Notes under the pieces: generated by a model
What the model saw: only the letters and a program-made list of their open reading frames with translations
The model's database searches: none
Told to the model about the DNA's origin: nothing
Assembly: GCF_030546695.1 (NCBI RefSeq)
Contig: NZ_JAUOTP010000006.1
Span: 186,001 to 250,000 of the forward strand
Reading direction: 5' to 3'
DNA from: Sphingomonas natans
Lineage (GTDB): Bacteria > Pseudomonadota > Alphaproteobacteria > Sphingomonadales > Sphingomonadaceae
DNA: 64,000 bases
In this document: piece after piece, positions 53,523-63,148 of the stretch
Layout: the number at the start of each line of letters is the position of its first letter
How positions within the stretch are numbered: the first letter of the stretch is position 1
Position numbers and translations under genes: made by a program

Positions 53523-56188
53523 CAGATCTCGCTCCCTTCGGACGGATCGCGCACGATGAGCGCGGAGGGAAAGGACAGCGTGAAGCGCGCGCCCTGCCCG
53601 TCCTCGCGATTGGACGCCGAAACGCCCATGCCCATCGCCTCGGAGAAGGCCTTGACGATCGCGAGGCCGAGCCCCGTCCCGCCGACAGCGCGATCCGATC
53701 CCTCGAAGCGCCGGAACGTCTCGAACACTTCGCTCTCGCGCCCCGCTGGCAATCCGGGCCCCTGGTCGAGGATCGACAACATCAGCGTCCCATATTCGTG
53801 GACGCCTTCGACGATAATCGCCGTGCCGGGATCGGCATAGCGCCCCGCATTGTCGAGCAGGTTGAGCAGGCAATGGTGCAGCAATTGCTGATCGACCCGC
53901 ACCAGCGGCAGATCGGGCGGCACCCTGAGCTCGATGGCATGACCCTCCAGCGCGCGCCGCGCATCGTGCGCAGCGCCGGATACGGCATCGGTCAGGTCCA
54001 CCGCCTCGACCTTCAGCCGCAAGGCGCCGGCCTCGACGCGCGCCATGTCGAGCAGATTGGCGACGAAGCGGTTGAGGCGCGCCGCCTCGCTCTCGATCGT
54101 CCCGATCAGATCGGGCGTATTGCCGTGATGGAGTTCGGCCGCCGCGGCCATGATCGCGGTCAGCGGAGTGCGCAGATCATGGCTGACGGACGATAGCAGG
54201 GCCGCGCGCAGCCGATCGCGCGTGCGCACCTCCTCGACACCGCGCATCTCGCCTTCGAGACGCAGCCGCTCCAGCACGAGCGCCGCCTGATCCAGCAGGC
54301 TGACCAGCAGAGGAAGCTGGTCCGGCCGCACCGGATCGCCGCCGCTGTCGCGCGCGAGCCCCATCACCGCGAGCGGCTTGCCGCCGGCGCGCAGCGGCTG
54401 GAACAGCCATTCGGAGGCGGCGAGCGTGCCCGATCCCTTGCCCGCCGGCGTGCTCGTATCGAACGCCCACTGCGCCGCTGCCATCTCCATCGTGTCGAGC
54501 CGGTAATCGGCTTCGCTCGCGGCTTGGACGACGAGCCCGGTGCCGGCGGGCCCGAGCAGCACCGTCTGCAGGCCGAACAGCCGCGCCAGCTCCTCGCAGA
54601 TCGCGCGCGCCAGCTCGATCGGGTCGCCCATCGGGGTCAGGCGCCGCAGGAAGCCGGCGAGCGCCGCATTGGTGCGCGCGCTCGACGCGGCGAGGTCCGC
54701 CTGCGCGCGCACGCGTGCGGTCAGCTGGCTCGTCACGACCGCTACGCCGAGCAGGACGAAGATCGAGATCACATTCTCGGGATTGCTGACGGTCAGCGTG
54801 CCGGTCGGCGGGAGGAAGAAGAAATTGTAGGTCAGGCTGGAGGCGAGGCCGGCGAACAGACCCGTCCTGAGGCCGAACAGGCTCGCCGCCGCCATCACGG
54901 GCAACAGATAGAGCAAGGCCACATTGCCGAGGTCGAGCACGTGCGACAAAGCGCTCGCCGCGCCGGTGACCGCAGCGACCATCAGCGCCGTCCACGCATA
55001 ACCGCTCCGCGCACCCCAACGGCCCGGCCCTGCCGCCGTCGCGACCGGGCCCGCCCCGCCGACCAGCGGCAGCACGTGCACCGCGACATCGGGCAGTTCC
55101 CGCACCAGCCGATCGACGACCGAGCCGTGGCGCAGCTCGAACCAGCGCGATCGCTGCGACTTGCCGACGATCAGCTGCGTGCTGCGCGCCTCGGCGACGA
55201 AGGTCCTGATGCCCTCCAGCACCGACGTTGCGGGCACGGTCGCGACCTCGCCGCCCAATTGGGTCGCGAGGTTCATCACGGCGGCGAGGCGGCGATGCTC
55301 GGCCTCACCGAAGGTCTGCGCGCGCGGCGTCTCGACATAGACCGCCGTCCAAGGCGCTCGCAAAGCGTCGCCGATCCGCTTGGCCGCGCGCACCAGCCCG
55401 TCCGCGCCGGGCAGCTCGCTGACGGCGACGACGATCCGGTCGCCTCCGGCCCAGGTGCCGCCCACGCCGAGCGCGCGGACATGCTCCAGCATCTGCGCGT
55501 CCACCGCCTGCGCGGCGCGACGCAGCGCGAGTTCACGCAAGGCGGAGAGATTCGACTTGGAGAAGAAATGCGAGAGGGCGCGCGTCGCTTCCTGCGGAAG
55601 ATAGACCTTGCCCGCCTTCAGCCGCTCGATGAGCTCGTCGGGCGGGATATCGACGACTTCGATCTCCGCGCGTTCGAGGATGCTGTCGGGCACCGTTTCG
55701 CGCACGCGCACCCGCGTGAACGACGCGACGACATCGTTGAGGCTTTCGAGATGCTGGATGTTGATCGTCGAATAGACGTCGATCCCGGCCGCGAGCAGTT
55801 CCTCCACGTCCTGGAAACGCTTCGGGTGGCGGCTGCCGGCGACGTTGGTATGAGCGAGTTCGTCGACCAGCACGAGCCGGGGCGCGCGGGCGAGGATGGC
55901 ATCGATGTCCATCTCGTCGAGCGCCCGGTTCTCCTGAGAGCCGACATGGCGCGGGATGATCTCGAAACCGCGGGTAAGCGCCTCGGTCTCGGCGCGGCCG
56001 TGCGTCTCGACGACGCCGATCACGATATCGACGCCTTCGCGCCGGCGCGCCGCGCCTTCCGAGAGCATCTCGTAGGTCTTGCCGACGCCGGGCGCGGCGC
56101 CGAGGAAGATCTTCAGACGGCCAAGGCCCTCCTGCGACGCCTGCCGCAGGAGGGCCTCGGGAGACGGTCGTCCGAGCTCGCCGCTCAA
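53522..56188 (-). CDS. kdpD: Potassium-sensing histidine kinase KdpD
   Basis: 888 residues. The N-terminal cytosolic KdpD domain carries Walker A GAAPGVGKTYEML at about 31-43 and the Walker B-like RLVLVDELAHTNV. A universal-stress-like domain follows (about 240-370). Four membrane helices lie at about 395-490. The GAF domain is at about 510-640. The kinase has VSHDLRTPLTAI (phospho-His about 670), the N-box LLNLLDNAGRYADPG and GTGLGLAIVKAF. It phosphorylates KdpE under low K+ or high osmolarity. Coupled to kdpC and kdpE by short overlaps. Confidence 0.94.
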   Translation of the reverse strand: MSGELGRPSPEALLRQASQEGLGRLKIFLGAAPGVGKTYEMLSEGAARRREGVDIVIGVVETHGRAETEALTRGFEIIPRHVGSQENRALDEMDIDAILARAPRLVLVDELAHTNVAGSRHPKRFQDVEELLAAGIDVYSTINIQHLESLNDVVASFTRVRVRETVPDSILERAEIEVVDIPPDELIERLKAGKVYLPQEATRALSHFFSKSNLSALRELALRRAAQAVDAQMLEHVRALGVGGTWAGGDRIVVAVSELPGADGLVRAAKRIGDALRAPWTAVYVETPRAQTFGEAEHRRLAAVMNLATQLGGEVATVPATSVLEGIRTFVAEARSTQLIVGKSQRSRWFELRHGSVVDRLVRELPDVAVHVLPLVGGAGPVATAAGPGRWGARSGYAWTALMVAAVTGAASALSHVLDLGNVALLYLLPVMAAASLFGLRTGLFAGLASSLTYNFFFLPPTGTLTVSNPENVISIFVLLGVAVVTSQLTARVRAQADLAASSARTNAALAGFLRRLTPMGDPIELARAICEELARLFGLQTVLLGPAGTGLVVQAASEADYRLDTMEMAAAQWAFDTSTPAGKGSGTLAASEWLFQPLRAGGKPLAVMGLARDSGGDPVRPDQLPLLVSLLDQAALVLERLRLEGEMRGVEEVRTRDRLRAALLSSVSHDLRTPLTAIMAAAAELHHGNTPDLIGTIESEAARLNRFVANLLDMARVEAGALRLKVEAVDLTDAVSGAAHDARRALEGHAIELRVPPDLPLVRVDQQLLHHCLLNLLDNAGRYADPGTAIIVEGVHEYGTLMLSILDQGPGLPAGRESEVFETFRRFEGSDRAVGGTGLGLAIVKAFSEAMGMGVSASNREDGQGARFTLSFPSALIVRDPSEGSEI

Positions 56189-56769
56189 CGCGCGCCGCCG
56201 ACCCTGTCGAGCGCCCGGTTGAGCGCCAATACGTTGACGCGATCCTCGCCGATCACGCCCAGCAGGGGATGCGCGACCTGATCCTCGACGAGCCTGGCGA
56301 CGACCGCCGGCGACATCTTGCGCACCTGTGCCACGCGAGCGACCTGCGCGCGCGCCGATGCGGGCGAGAGGTCGGGATCCAGGCCGGAGGCGGACGCGGT
56401 GACGAGATCGGCCGGCATCGCACCCGTCACGCCCTCGGCGCGGCGCTTGGCGACATCCGGCTTCACCCGATCGAACAGCGCCTGCGACGCAGGGCCGAGG
56501 TTGGAGCCCGAGGAGGAAAGCCCGTCATAGCCCTTGCCGGCTGCAGACGGGCGCGTCTGGAAATAGCGCTCGCTGGTGAAGGCCTGGCCGACGACCGTCG
56601 AGCCGATGACCTTGCCGCTCGCCTCGACGAGGCTGCCATTGGCTGCGCGGGGGAAGAGTGCCTGTCCGATGCCGGTCATCGCCAGAGGATAAACAATCCC
56701 GAGCAGGAGCGCGAACAGGATCGTCATGACGATCGCCGGCCGCAGCGCGGTGGTGAAATCCTTGCCCAT
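56185..56769 (-). CDS. kdpC: K+-transporting ATPase subunit KdpC
   Basis: 194 residues with a single N-terminal membrane helix (AIVMTILFALLLGIVYPLAMTG) and a periplasmic domain containing FTSERYFQTRPSAAGKGYDG and the C-terminal GEDRVNVLALNRALD. It stabilises the KdpFABC complex. The start is 11 bases after the kdpB stop, and its stop overlaps the kdpD start. Confidence 0.94.
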   Translation of the reverse strand: MGKDFTTALRPAIVMTILFALLLGIVYPLAMTGIGQALFPRAANGSLVEASGKVIGSTVVGQAFTSERYFQTRPSAAGKGYDGLSSSGSNLGPASQALFDRVKPDVAKRRAEGVTGAMPADLVTASASGLDPDLSPASARAQVARVAQVRKMSPAVVARLVEDQVAHPLLGVIGEDRVNVLALNRALDRVGGAR

Positions 56770-56780
56770 GATGTTCGTCC

Positions 56781-58811
56781 TTACGCCAGACCAAGGCCGC
56801 CGACGGCCAGATCGATGAGTTTGATGCCGATGAACGGCGCGACGAGCCCGCCGAGACCATAGACGGCGAGGTTGCGGGCGAGCAGCGGCCCGGCCGCCAT
56901 CGGCTTGTACGCGACGCCCCTCAGCGCAAGCGGCACGAGCATCGGGATGATGATCGCGTTGAAGATGATCGCCGAGAGGATCGCCGACTGCGGGGTCGCC
57001 AGCCCCATCACATTCAACACGCCCAAGCCCGGATAGAGCACGACGAACATGGCCGGGATGATCGCGAAATACTTCGCGACATCGTTGGCGACCGAGAAGG
57101 TCGTGAGGGCGCCGCGCGTCATCAGCAATTGCTTGCCCAGGCCGACGACCTCGATCAGCTTGGTCGGATCGCTGTCGAGATCGACCATATTGCCCGCCTC
57201 GCGCGCCGCCTGCGTGCCGGTGTTCATCGCCACACCGACATCGGCCTGCGCGAGCGCGGGCGCGTCGTTGGTTCCGTCGCCGCACATCGCGACGAGGCGC
57301 CCGCCCTGCTGCTCCTTGCGGATCAGCGCGAGCTTGTCCTCGGGCGTCGCCTGCGCGAGGAAGTCGTCGACGCCAGCCTCTGCCGCGATCGCTGCGGCGG
57401 TGAGCGGATTGTCGCCAGTGATCATCACCGTTCGGATGCCCATCGTCCGCAATTCGCCGAAGCGCTCGCGGATGCCGGCCTTGACGACGTCCTTCAGGAA
57501 GATCGCGCCCAGCAGCCGCCCGTCCTGCGCGACCGCCAGAGGCGTGCCGCCGGCGCGGGCGATCTCGTCGGTGACGCGGCGCAGCTCGGTCGCAGCTGCC
57601 GTCTGGCCGGAGCCGGGATTGGCCTTCAGGATCGAATCGACCGCGCCCTTCTGGATCAGTGAGCCGCCGGTCTTGACCCCCGAGATGCGCGTCTGCGCGG
57701 TGAAGGGGATGATCTCGGCATCGATCGGCAGATCGGCGGTGCGGATGCCGAACCGCTCGCGAGCCAGCACGACGATCGAGCGGCCCTCGGGCGTCTCGTC
57801 GGCGAGGCTCGCGAGCAAAGCCGCTTCGGCCAGCGCCTCCGGGGAGACGCCGCCGACCGCGCGAAACTCGCTCGCTTGGCGATCGCCGATCGTGATCGTA
57901 CCGGTCTTGTCGAGCAGGAGCACATCGATGTCGCCCGCCGCCTCGACCGCTCGGCCCGATTTGGCGAGCACGTTGAAGCGCACGAGCCGGTCCATGCCGG
58001 CGATGCCGATCGCCGAGAGCAGGGCCGCGATCGTCGTCGGGATCAAAGTGATCAGCAAGGCGGCGAGGATCGCGACCGGGATCTTGCCGCCCGCATAGCT
58101 GGCGAAGGCCGGGATCGTGCCGACCGCGATCAGGAAGATGATCGTAAGGCCGACGAGCAGAATCGTCAGCGCGATCTCGTTGGGCGTCTTCTGGCGCTGC
58201 GCGCCTTCGACCAAAGCGATCATGCGATCGAGGAAGCCCTGCCCCGGATCGGCCGTCACCCGCACGCGGATCTCGTCCGAAATGACGCGCGTGCCCGCGG
58301 TCACGGCGGAGCGGTCGCCGCCCGCCTCGCGGATCACCGGCGCGCTCTCGCCGGTGATCGCCGCCTCGTTGACGCTGGCGACGCCGGCGATGACCTCGCC
58401 ATCGGCCGGGATCAGCTCGCCGGTCTTCACGACGACGACATCCCCGGCGCGCAGCAGGCTGGCCGCGACATCCTCGAGCCGATCGCCCTTCAGGCGCTTG
58501 GCGGTCAGCTCCGCCTTCGTGGCGCGCAGCGACGCCGCCTGCGCCTTGCCGCGCCCTTCGGCGAGCGCCTCGGCGAAGGTGCCGAACAGCACCGTCAGCC
58601 ACAGCCAGACGACGAGCTGGAGCTTGAAGCCGAGCGACAGCCCGTCGCCGCCGGTGTTGATGAGGATCGTCAGCAGCAAGGCGACGCAGGCGGTGACGAA
58701 CATCACCGGATTGCGGACGAGCTCCTTGGGATTGAGCTTCTTGAAGGCGTCGCCGATCGCGGGAACGATCAGGTCTGCCGTGAACAGGGATTTGGTTTGC
58801 GTGCGTGCCAT
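56781..58811 (-). CDS. kdpB: K+-transporting P-type ATPase subunit KdpB
   Basis: 676 residues. The P-type ATPase core: the phosphorylated aspartate in DKTGTITIG at about residue 300, TGES in the actuator (ITGESAPV), [16 protein letters not shown] in the hinge. Membrane helices flank these domains. It hydrolyses ATP to drive K+ import through KdpA. It starts 13 bases after the kdpA stop. Confidence 0.96.
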   Translation of the reverse strand: MARTQTKSLFTADLIVPAIGDAFKKLNPKELVRNPVMFVTACVALLLTILINTGGDGLSLGFKLQLVVWLWLTVLFGTFAEALAEGRGKAQAASLRATKAELTAKRLKGDRLEDVAASLLRAGDVVVVKTGELIPADGEVIAGVASVNEAAITGESAPVIREAGGDRSAVTAGTRVISDEIRVRVTADPGQGFLDRMIALVEGAQRQKTPNEIALTILLVGLTIIFLIAVGTIPAFASYAGGKIPVAILAALLITLIPTTIAALLSAIGIAGMDRLVRFNVLAKSGRAVEAAGDIDVLLLDKTGTITIGDRQASEFRAVGGVSPEALAEAALLASLADETPEGRSIVVLARERFGIRTADLPIDAEIIPFTAQTRISGVKTGGSLIQKGAVDSILKANPGSGQTAAATELRRVTDEIARAGGTPLAVAQDGRLLGAIFLKDVVKAGIRERFGELRTMGIRTVMITGDNPLTAAAIAAEAGVDDFLAQATPEDKLALIRKEQQGGRLVAMCGDGTNDAPALAQADVGVAMNTGTQAAREAGNMVDLDSDPTKLIEVVGLGKQLLMTRGALTTFSVANDVAKYFAIIPAMFVVLYPGLGVLNVMGLATPQSAILSAIIFNAIIIPMLVPLALRGVAYKPMAAGPLLARNLAVYGLGGLVAPFIGIKLIDLAVGGLGLA

Positions 58812-58824
58812 GGGACTTGTCCCG

Positions 58825-60528
58825 TCAGGAGAGTTGGCCGCGGATCATCGCGAGATGATCGGCGATGGGGCCGAGCGCGAGGCTCGGCAGGAAGGTGAGG
58901 CCGCCCAGGATCAGCACGATGCCGACGAGCAGACCGACCCACAGGCCGCCGGTCGTGGGGAACGAGCCCGCGCTTTCCGGCACGTACTTCTTCGCCGCGA
59001 GGCTGCCCGCGATCGCCAGCATCGGGACGATGATGAAGAAGCGGCCGATCCACATCGCCACGCCCAGCATGCCATTGTAATATGGTGTGTTGGCGGTGAG
59101 GCCGGCGAAGGCGGAACCGTTATTCCCGACCGCGCTGGTGAAGGTGTAGAGGATCTCCGAGAAGCCGTGCGGCCCCTTGTTGAGCGGCCCCGCCAGCCCC
59201 GGCGTGACGACCGCGCTGATCGCGGTGAAGCCGAGGATGATGAGCGGCAGCACCGCAATGGCGAGCACCGCGAGCTTGACCTCCTTCGCCTCGATCTTCT
59301 TGCCGACATATTCGGGCGTGCGGCCGACCATGAGTCCGGCGACGAACACCGCGAGTATAGCGAACAGCAGGAAGCCGTAGATGCCCGCGCCGACGCCGCC
59401 GATCACGACCTCGCCCAGCTGGATGTTGAACAAGGGGATCATGCCGCCGAGCGCGGTGAAGCTGTCGTGCATCGCATTGACCGCGCCGCACGAGGCCGCC
59501 GTCGTGATGACGGCGAAGAGTGACGAGGCGGCGACGCCGAAGCGGACCTCCTTGCCTTCCATGTTGCCGCCGGCCACGCCGAGATGATGGAGCACCGGAT
59601 TGCCGGCTGCTTCCTGCCAGTAGGTGACCGCCACGCCAGCCAGGAACAGGATGATCATCGCCGAGAGGATCGCCCAGCCCTGGCGCGTGTTGCCGACGGC
59701 CTTGCCGAACGTCCATGTCAGCCCGAAGCCGATCACGAAGATCGACAGCATCTGCACCAGATTGCTCAGCGCGGTCGGGTTCTCGAACGGGTGGGCGCTA
59801 TTGGCGTTGAAGAAGCCGCCACCATTGGTGCCGAGCATCTTGATCGCTTCCTGGCTCGCGACGGGGCCGATCGCCAGCGTCTGCTTCACGCCTTCCAGCG
59901 TCGTCACGTCCACCGTGGCGGCCAGCGTCTGCGGCACGCCGCTCGCGATCAGGAAGAGCGCGTAGAGCATGCACAAGGGCAGCAGCAGATAGAGCGTGAT
60001 GCGCGTGCAATCCGCCCAGAAATTGCCGACCGTTTTCGCTTCGCGCCGCGCGAAGCCGCGGAACAGCGCGAAGGCCAGCGCGATGCCCGTCGCCGCCGAT
60101 AGGAAGTTGTGGATGGTCAGGCCCAGCATCTGGCTGAGGTTCGACATCGTCGATTCCCCGCCATAGCTTTGCCAGTTGGTGTTGGTCGTGAAGCTGACCG
60201 CCGTATTGAAGGCGAGGTGCGGCGACAGGCCGGCGAGCCCCTGCGGATTGCCGGGCAGCACGCCCTGCAGCCGCAGGATCGCGTAGGTGAACGCCATCAG
60301 CACCGCATTGAAGAGCAGCATGTGCAGCGCGTAGCGGCGCCAGCCCTGCTCGGCCGCCGGATCGATGCCGGAGAGTTTGTAGAAGCCGCGCTCGACGGGG
60401 CCGAGCACGTTGTGAAGCGGCGTTTTGCGGCCCTCGTACAAGGCGAACAGCCACTTGCCCGTCGGCTTGGTCAGCGCGAGCAATATGCCGACGAAGGCGA
60501 GGATCAGGATCCAGCCCTGAATGGTCAT
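58825..60528 (-). CDS. kdpA: K+-transporting ATPase subunit KdpA
   Basis: 567 residues with about ten membrane helices, the channel-like subunit that binds and moves K+. Four selectivity loops are seen, for example [35 protein letters not shown] and [21 protein letters not shown] stands ahead of ATG 60528. The small kdpF gene precedes it by 14 bases. Confidence 0.96.
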   Translation of the reverse strand: MTIQGWILILAFVGILLALTKPTGKWLFALYEGRKTPLHNVLGPVERGFYKLSGIDPAAEQGWRRYALHMLLFNAVLMAFTYAILRLQGVLPGNPQGLAGLSPHLAFNTAVSFTTNTNWQSYGGESTMSNLSQMLGLTIHNFLSAATGIALAFALFRGFARREAKTVGNFWADCTRITLYLLLPLCMLYALFLIASGVPQTLAATVDVTTLEGVKQTLAIGPVASQEAIKMLGTNGGGFFNANSAHPFENPTALSNLVQMLSIFVIGFGLTWTFGKAVGNTRQGWAILSAMIILFLAGVAVTYWQEAAGNPVLHHLGVAGGNMEGKEVRFGVAASSLFAVITTAASCGAVNAMHDSFTALGGMIPLFNIQLGEVVIGGVGAGIYGFLLFAILAVFVAGLMVGRTPEYVGKKIEAKEVKLAVLAIAVLPLIILGFTAISAVVTPGLAGPLNKGPHGFSEILYTFTSAVGNNGSAFAGLTANTPYYNGMLGVAMWIGRFFIIVPMLAIAGSLAAKKYVPESAGSFPTTGGLWVGLLVGIVLILGGLTFLPSLALGPIADHLAMIRGQLS

Positions 60529-60542
60529 GTGATCGCTCCTTT

Positions 60543-60632
60543 CTAGAAGCGTTCGGGGCGGAGCAGGACCGCCACGAGATAGAGGAGGAGGCCGAGCGCG
60601 GTCAGCGCGGCGAGCCAGAGGTCGATGGTCAT
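60543..60632 (-). CDS. kdpF: KdpF small subunit
   Basis: 29 residues, one membrane helix: [18 protein letters not shown], then [10 protein letters not shown]. Length, position directly before kdpA and the ending LxRPERF identify KdpF, which stabilises the KdpABC complex as a lipid-like peptide. Confidence 0.9.
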   Translation of the reverse strand: MTIDLWLAALTALGLLLYLVAVLLRPERF

Positions 60633-60642
60633 CGCATCCCCC

Positions 60643-60726
60643 TCAGGCGTTGTCGCACAGGCGGGCATAAGCGAGCGTCGCCGCCACCAGCCCTGCCATG
60701 ATCGCGATCCAGAGCAGATCTTCCAT
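60643..60726 (-). CDS. 27-residue membrane micropeptide in the kdp operon
   Basis: Short frame starting ATG 60726 and ending TGA 60643, between the porin gene and kdpF. The product begins MEDLLWIAIMAGLVAATLAY and ends with RLCDNA: one membrane helix and a short polar tail with a cysteine. AGGA lies eight bases ahead of the ATG. It is 24 bases after the porin stop and 10 bases before the kdpF start, so it fits tightly in the operon. I have seen similar small peptides before kdpF in other proteobacteria, which suggests a real, mostly unannotated gene. Confidence 0.65.
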   Translation of the reverse strand: MEDLLWIAIMAGLVAATLAYARLCDNA

Positions 60727-60750
60727 GTCCGATGTCCTTGTCCGACTGTG

Positions 60751-61611
60751 TCAGAATGAAGCGGTCAGCGACGCGACGACGGCGCCATTGGCGATCGATC
60801 CCACGCCGTCCTGGCCCTTGCTGAAGCTGGGCTGGAGGTAGGCCGCCTCGCGGCGCGTGATGTCCGTGTCGACGTAGGAGACGTTGAGCGTCAGGTTGCG
60901 CCACGTGGCGTCGGCGCCGAGCGACCAGTCCCAATAGGTGCCGGTCGGCGCCGCGCTGGTGGCATTGGGCCCGAGGCCCTTATTGCCGCGCGAATAGCCG
61001 ATATGCGCCTTGGCGGTGAGCGGCGTCCCTGCGATCGCCAAGGCGCCGTCGCCCCAGAGATAGAGATTGTCCTCCTTGTCGCCCGGGCGGTTATAGACGC
61101 CGGCGGCCGCATCGGCGCCGGTGAAGTACCAGCGTCCGAGCGCCTGCTGACGGGGCGCGTAAGCGACGCCCGCGAGTAAGGTCGCGGGCCCGGCCGTGCC
61201 GGACAGCTTTACATAGGGCTCGGCGTAATCGGTCTCGTCCGCGCCGCCCGGATACATGTACCAGGTCAGGCCGACGTCGAGCGCGCCGCCATCGCCCAGC
61301 TTGTGCTTGTAGCCCCCGATCAGGTCGAGCTCCATGTTGGCACCGCCGAACGTGCCCCAGCCGGACAGATTGGACGCCCACGTGCCGACGTAGACGCCGC
61401 TGTCGTGCGCGATCGTGAGACCGCCTTGGACGGCCATCTCCTTGTCGCTCTGCGAGACCCCGCGAAGCCGATAATCGGACGCGATCGCGACCGAACCCGA
61501 GACGGTGAAGGCAGATGAGGCAGGCGCGGTCGCCGCGCCGGCTTGCGCGATCGAAGGCGCAGCCGCGAATGCGAATATGGACGAGCCGATAAGAAATCGA
61601 AGGCGGTACAT
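60751..61611 (-). CDS. TorF-family outer-membrane porin-like protein
   Basis: 286 residues with a signal peptide (MYRLRFLIGSSIFAFAAAPS). The mature part alternates in a beta-barrel pattern and contains the TorF signature near the start (VSGSVAIASDYRLRGVSQSD), then VYVGTWASNL, ELDLIGGY and a C-terminal aromatic strand VVASLTASF. Known TorF proteins are linked to transport across the outer membrane, with substrates unknown. ATG 61611 is preferred; the upstream TTG lacks support. It ends 24 bases before the kdp micropeptide on the same strand, so it probably heads the kdp operon. About 170 bases upstream (61612-61785) show no gene. Confidence 0.8.
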   Translation of the reverse strand: MYRLRFLIGSSIFAFAAAPSIAQAGAATAPASSAFTVSGSVAIASDYRLRGVSQSDKEMAVQGGLTIAHDSGVYVGTWASNLSGWGTFGGANMELDLIGGYKHKLGDGGALDVGLTWYMYPGGADETDYAEPYVKLSGTAGPATLLAGVAYAPRQQALGRWYFTGADAAAGVYNRPGDKEDNLYLWGDGALAIAGTPLTAKAHIGYSRGNKGLGPNATSAAPTGTYWDWSLGADATWRNLTLNVSYVDTDITRREAAYLQPSFSKGQDGVGSIANGAVVASLTASF

Positions 61612-61785
61612 GATGATCCCCAAAACCTTCGCGGCGACTGCCGGCCGCGAATCGTTAGGGGAGGCAATTAGGAGCGATCAGCGTAGCAATTCGAGATCGG
61701 TTTCCGGAATTGCCGTATAGTTCGCATATGTTTGCAGCGCCGGCGCCGGTCGGGGCGCGGATGGCGTTCGGCGCCAACCGATCCC

Positions 61786-62193
61786 TTACTGGCAGCTGCT
61801 GCGAAGATACTCTTCGGAGCTTTCGTCCAGAAAGACATAGAGCGCCGCGATCTTCCCGTCCTCGACGATGATCACGTCCCAGCCCGTATAAGCCGGCGCC
61901 TCGCCCGGCCGCCCCGAACCCCAGGCGAGCCGACCGCCATTCTGGACGACCTGCGGCATCCCGATCGGCGTATAGACGAAGTCCGGATGCGACGCCCGCA
62001 GCTCGCCCGCGACCTTGTCGATCGCGGCGCGGCCCCTGACCGCGCCCGGTGGGGCGTAAAGAACGCCGTCTTCCGCCCAGAGCTCGTCGAGTGCGGCGCG
62101 GCGGCGTTGGTCGTTGCTTTCGCCGAAGACCTCCTGAAGGTTGCGGTCGAGCAGTTCGCGGACGCGCTCTGCGGTTTCGGCTTCCTGAGACAT
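61786..62193 (-). CDS. NTF2-like / SnoaL-type protein
   Basis: 135 residues of the NTF2-like cone fold, as in SgcJ/EcaC proteins: LDELWAEDGVLYAPPGAVRG at about 37-56, then GWDVIIVEDGKIAALYVFLDE. Such proteins act as isomerases, hydrolases or ligand binders, so no reaction is assigned. It is 87 bases after the SDR gene on the same strand and is probably in its operon. Confidence 0.75.
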   Translation of the reverse strand: MSQEAETAERVRELLDRNLQEVFGESNDQRRRAALDELWAEDGVLYAPPGAVRGRAAIDKVAGELRASHPDFVYTPIGMPQVVQNGGRLAWGSGRPGEAPAYTGWDVIIVEDGKIAALYVFLDESSEEYLRSSCQ

Positions 62194-62280
62194 GACACTT
62201 CTCCATGGCGTTTTGCAGCGCCAGACCGGATGGTGCCTACGAGAGAAGGTGCACCATCCGGCCGCGCATTCAGCCGATCG

Positions 62281-63033
62281 TCAAATTTGAGCCTGGCCGC
62301 CATCGACGAAAAGCTCGATGCCGTTGACGAAGCTGGCCTCGTCGGACGCGAGGAACAGCACCGCCTTGGCGATCTCCTCGGGCTGGCCGACGCGCCCGGC
62401 GGGGATCAGGCTTGCGAGATAATCCTTCGTGGCCTGCGCCTGCTCGCCACCGCCGAACAATGCGTCGAGGCCCGCGGTCTCGGTCACGCCGGGGCTGATC
62501 GTGTTCACGCGGATATGGCGATCCTTCAGATCGAGGATCCAGTTGCGCGCAAAGTTGCGGATCGCCGCCTTGGTCGCGGAATAGACGCTGAATGCCGGCG
62601 TGCCCGATATGCTGGTCGTCGAGCCCGTGAGGATCACCGACGCGCCATCCTTCAGCAAGGGCAGCGACTTCTGCACGGTGAACAGGACGCCCTTCACGTT
62701 CGTGTCGAACGTGCTCTGATAATGCTCTTCGGTGATCGCGCCGAGCGGGACCATCTCGCCCCCGCCCGCATTGGCGAAGACGACGTCGATCTGCGCGTGC
62801 TGCTGCTGGACGGCATCGTAGAGCCGATCGATATCGGCGAGCGTCGCCATGTCGCCGCGCACGCCCGTGACCCGGCCGCTGATCTGCTTTACCGCCGCGT
62901 CGAGCGTCTCCTGCCGGCGCCCGGTGACGAACACCGCGGCGCCCTCGGCCGCGAAGGCCTTCGCGGTGGCAAGTCCGATGCCGCTCGTGCCGCCGGTCAC
63001 GACTACAACCTTGTTGTTGAATCTGTCTGCCAT
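62281..63033 (-). CDS. SDR-family oxidoreductase
   Basis: 250 residues from ATG 63033; an upstream in-frame extension has no homology. Classical SDR: TGGTSGIG at about 14, ANAGGGEM at about 88, catalytic Ser in LTGSTTSISG and YSATKAA at about 150. Ends NGIELFVDGGQAQI. Such genes next to a divergent LysR are often induced by its ligand. Substrate unknown. Confidence 0.85.
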   Translation of the reverse strand: MADRFNNKVVVVTGGTSGIGLATAKAFAAEGAAVFVTGRRQETLDAAVKQISGRVTGVRGDMATLADIDRLYDAVQQQHAQIDVVFANAGGGEMVPLGAITEEHYQSTFDTNVKGVLFTVQKSLPLLKDGASVILTGSTTSISGTPAFSVYSATKAAIRNFARNWILDLKDRHIRVNTISPGVTETAGLDALFGGGEQAQATKDYLASLIPAGRVGQPEEIAKAVLFLASDEASFVNGIELFVDGGQAQI

Positions 63034-63148
63034 CGTCTGTCTCCTGCTCGCGTCCGGCTGTTCGCCGCTGCCCCGCCTAGATGAAGCTCGAACGATGATG
63101 CGTGTAGTCAGCAAATGTGGCACTCAGCGTTCTACAGGAGGAACGCTG

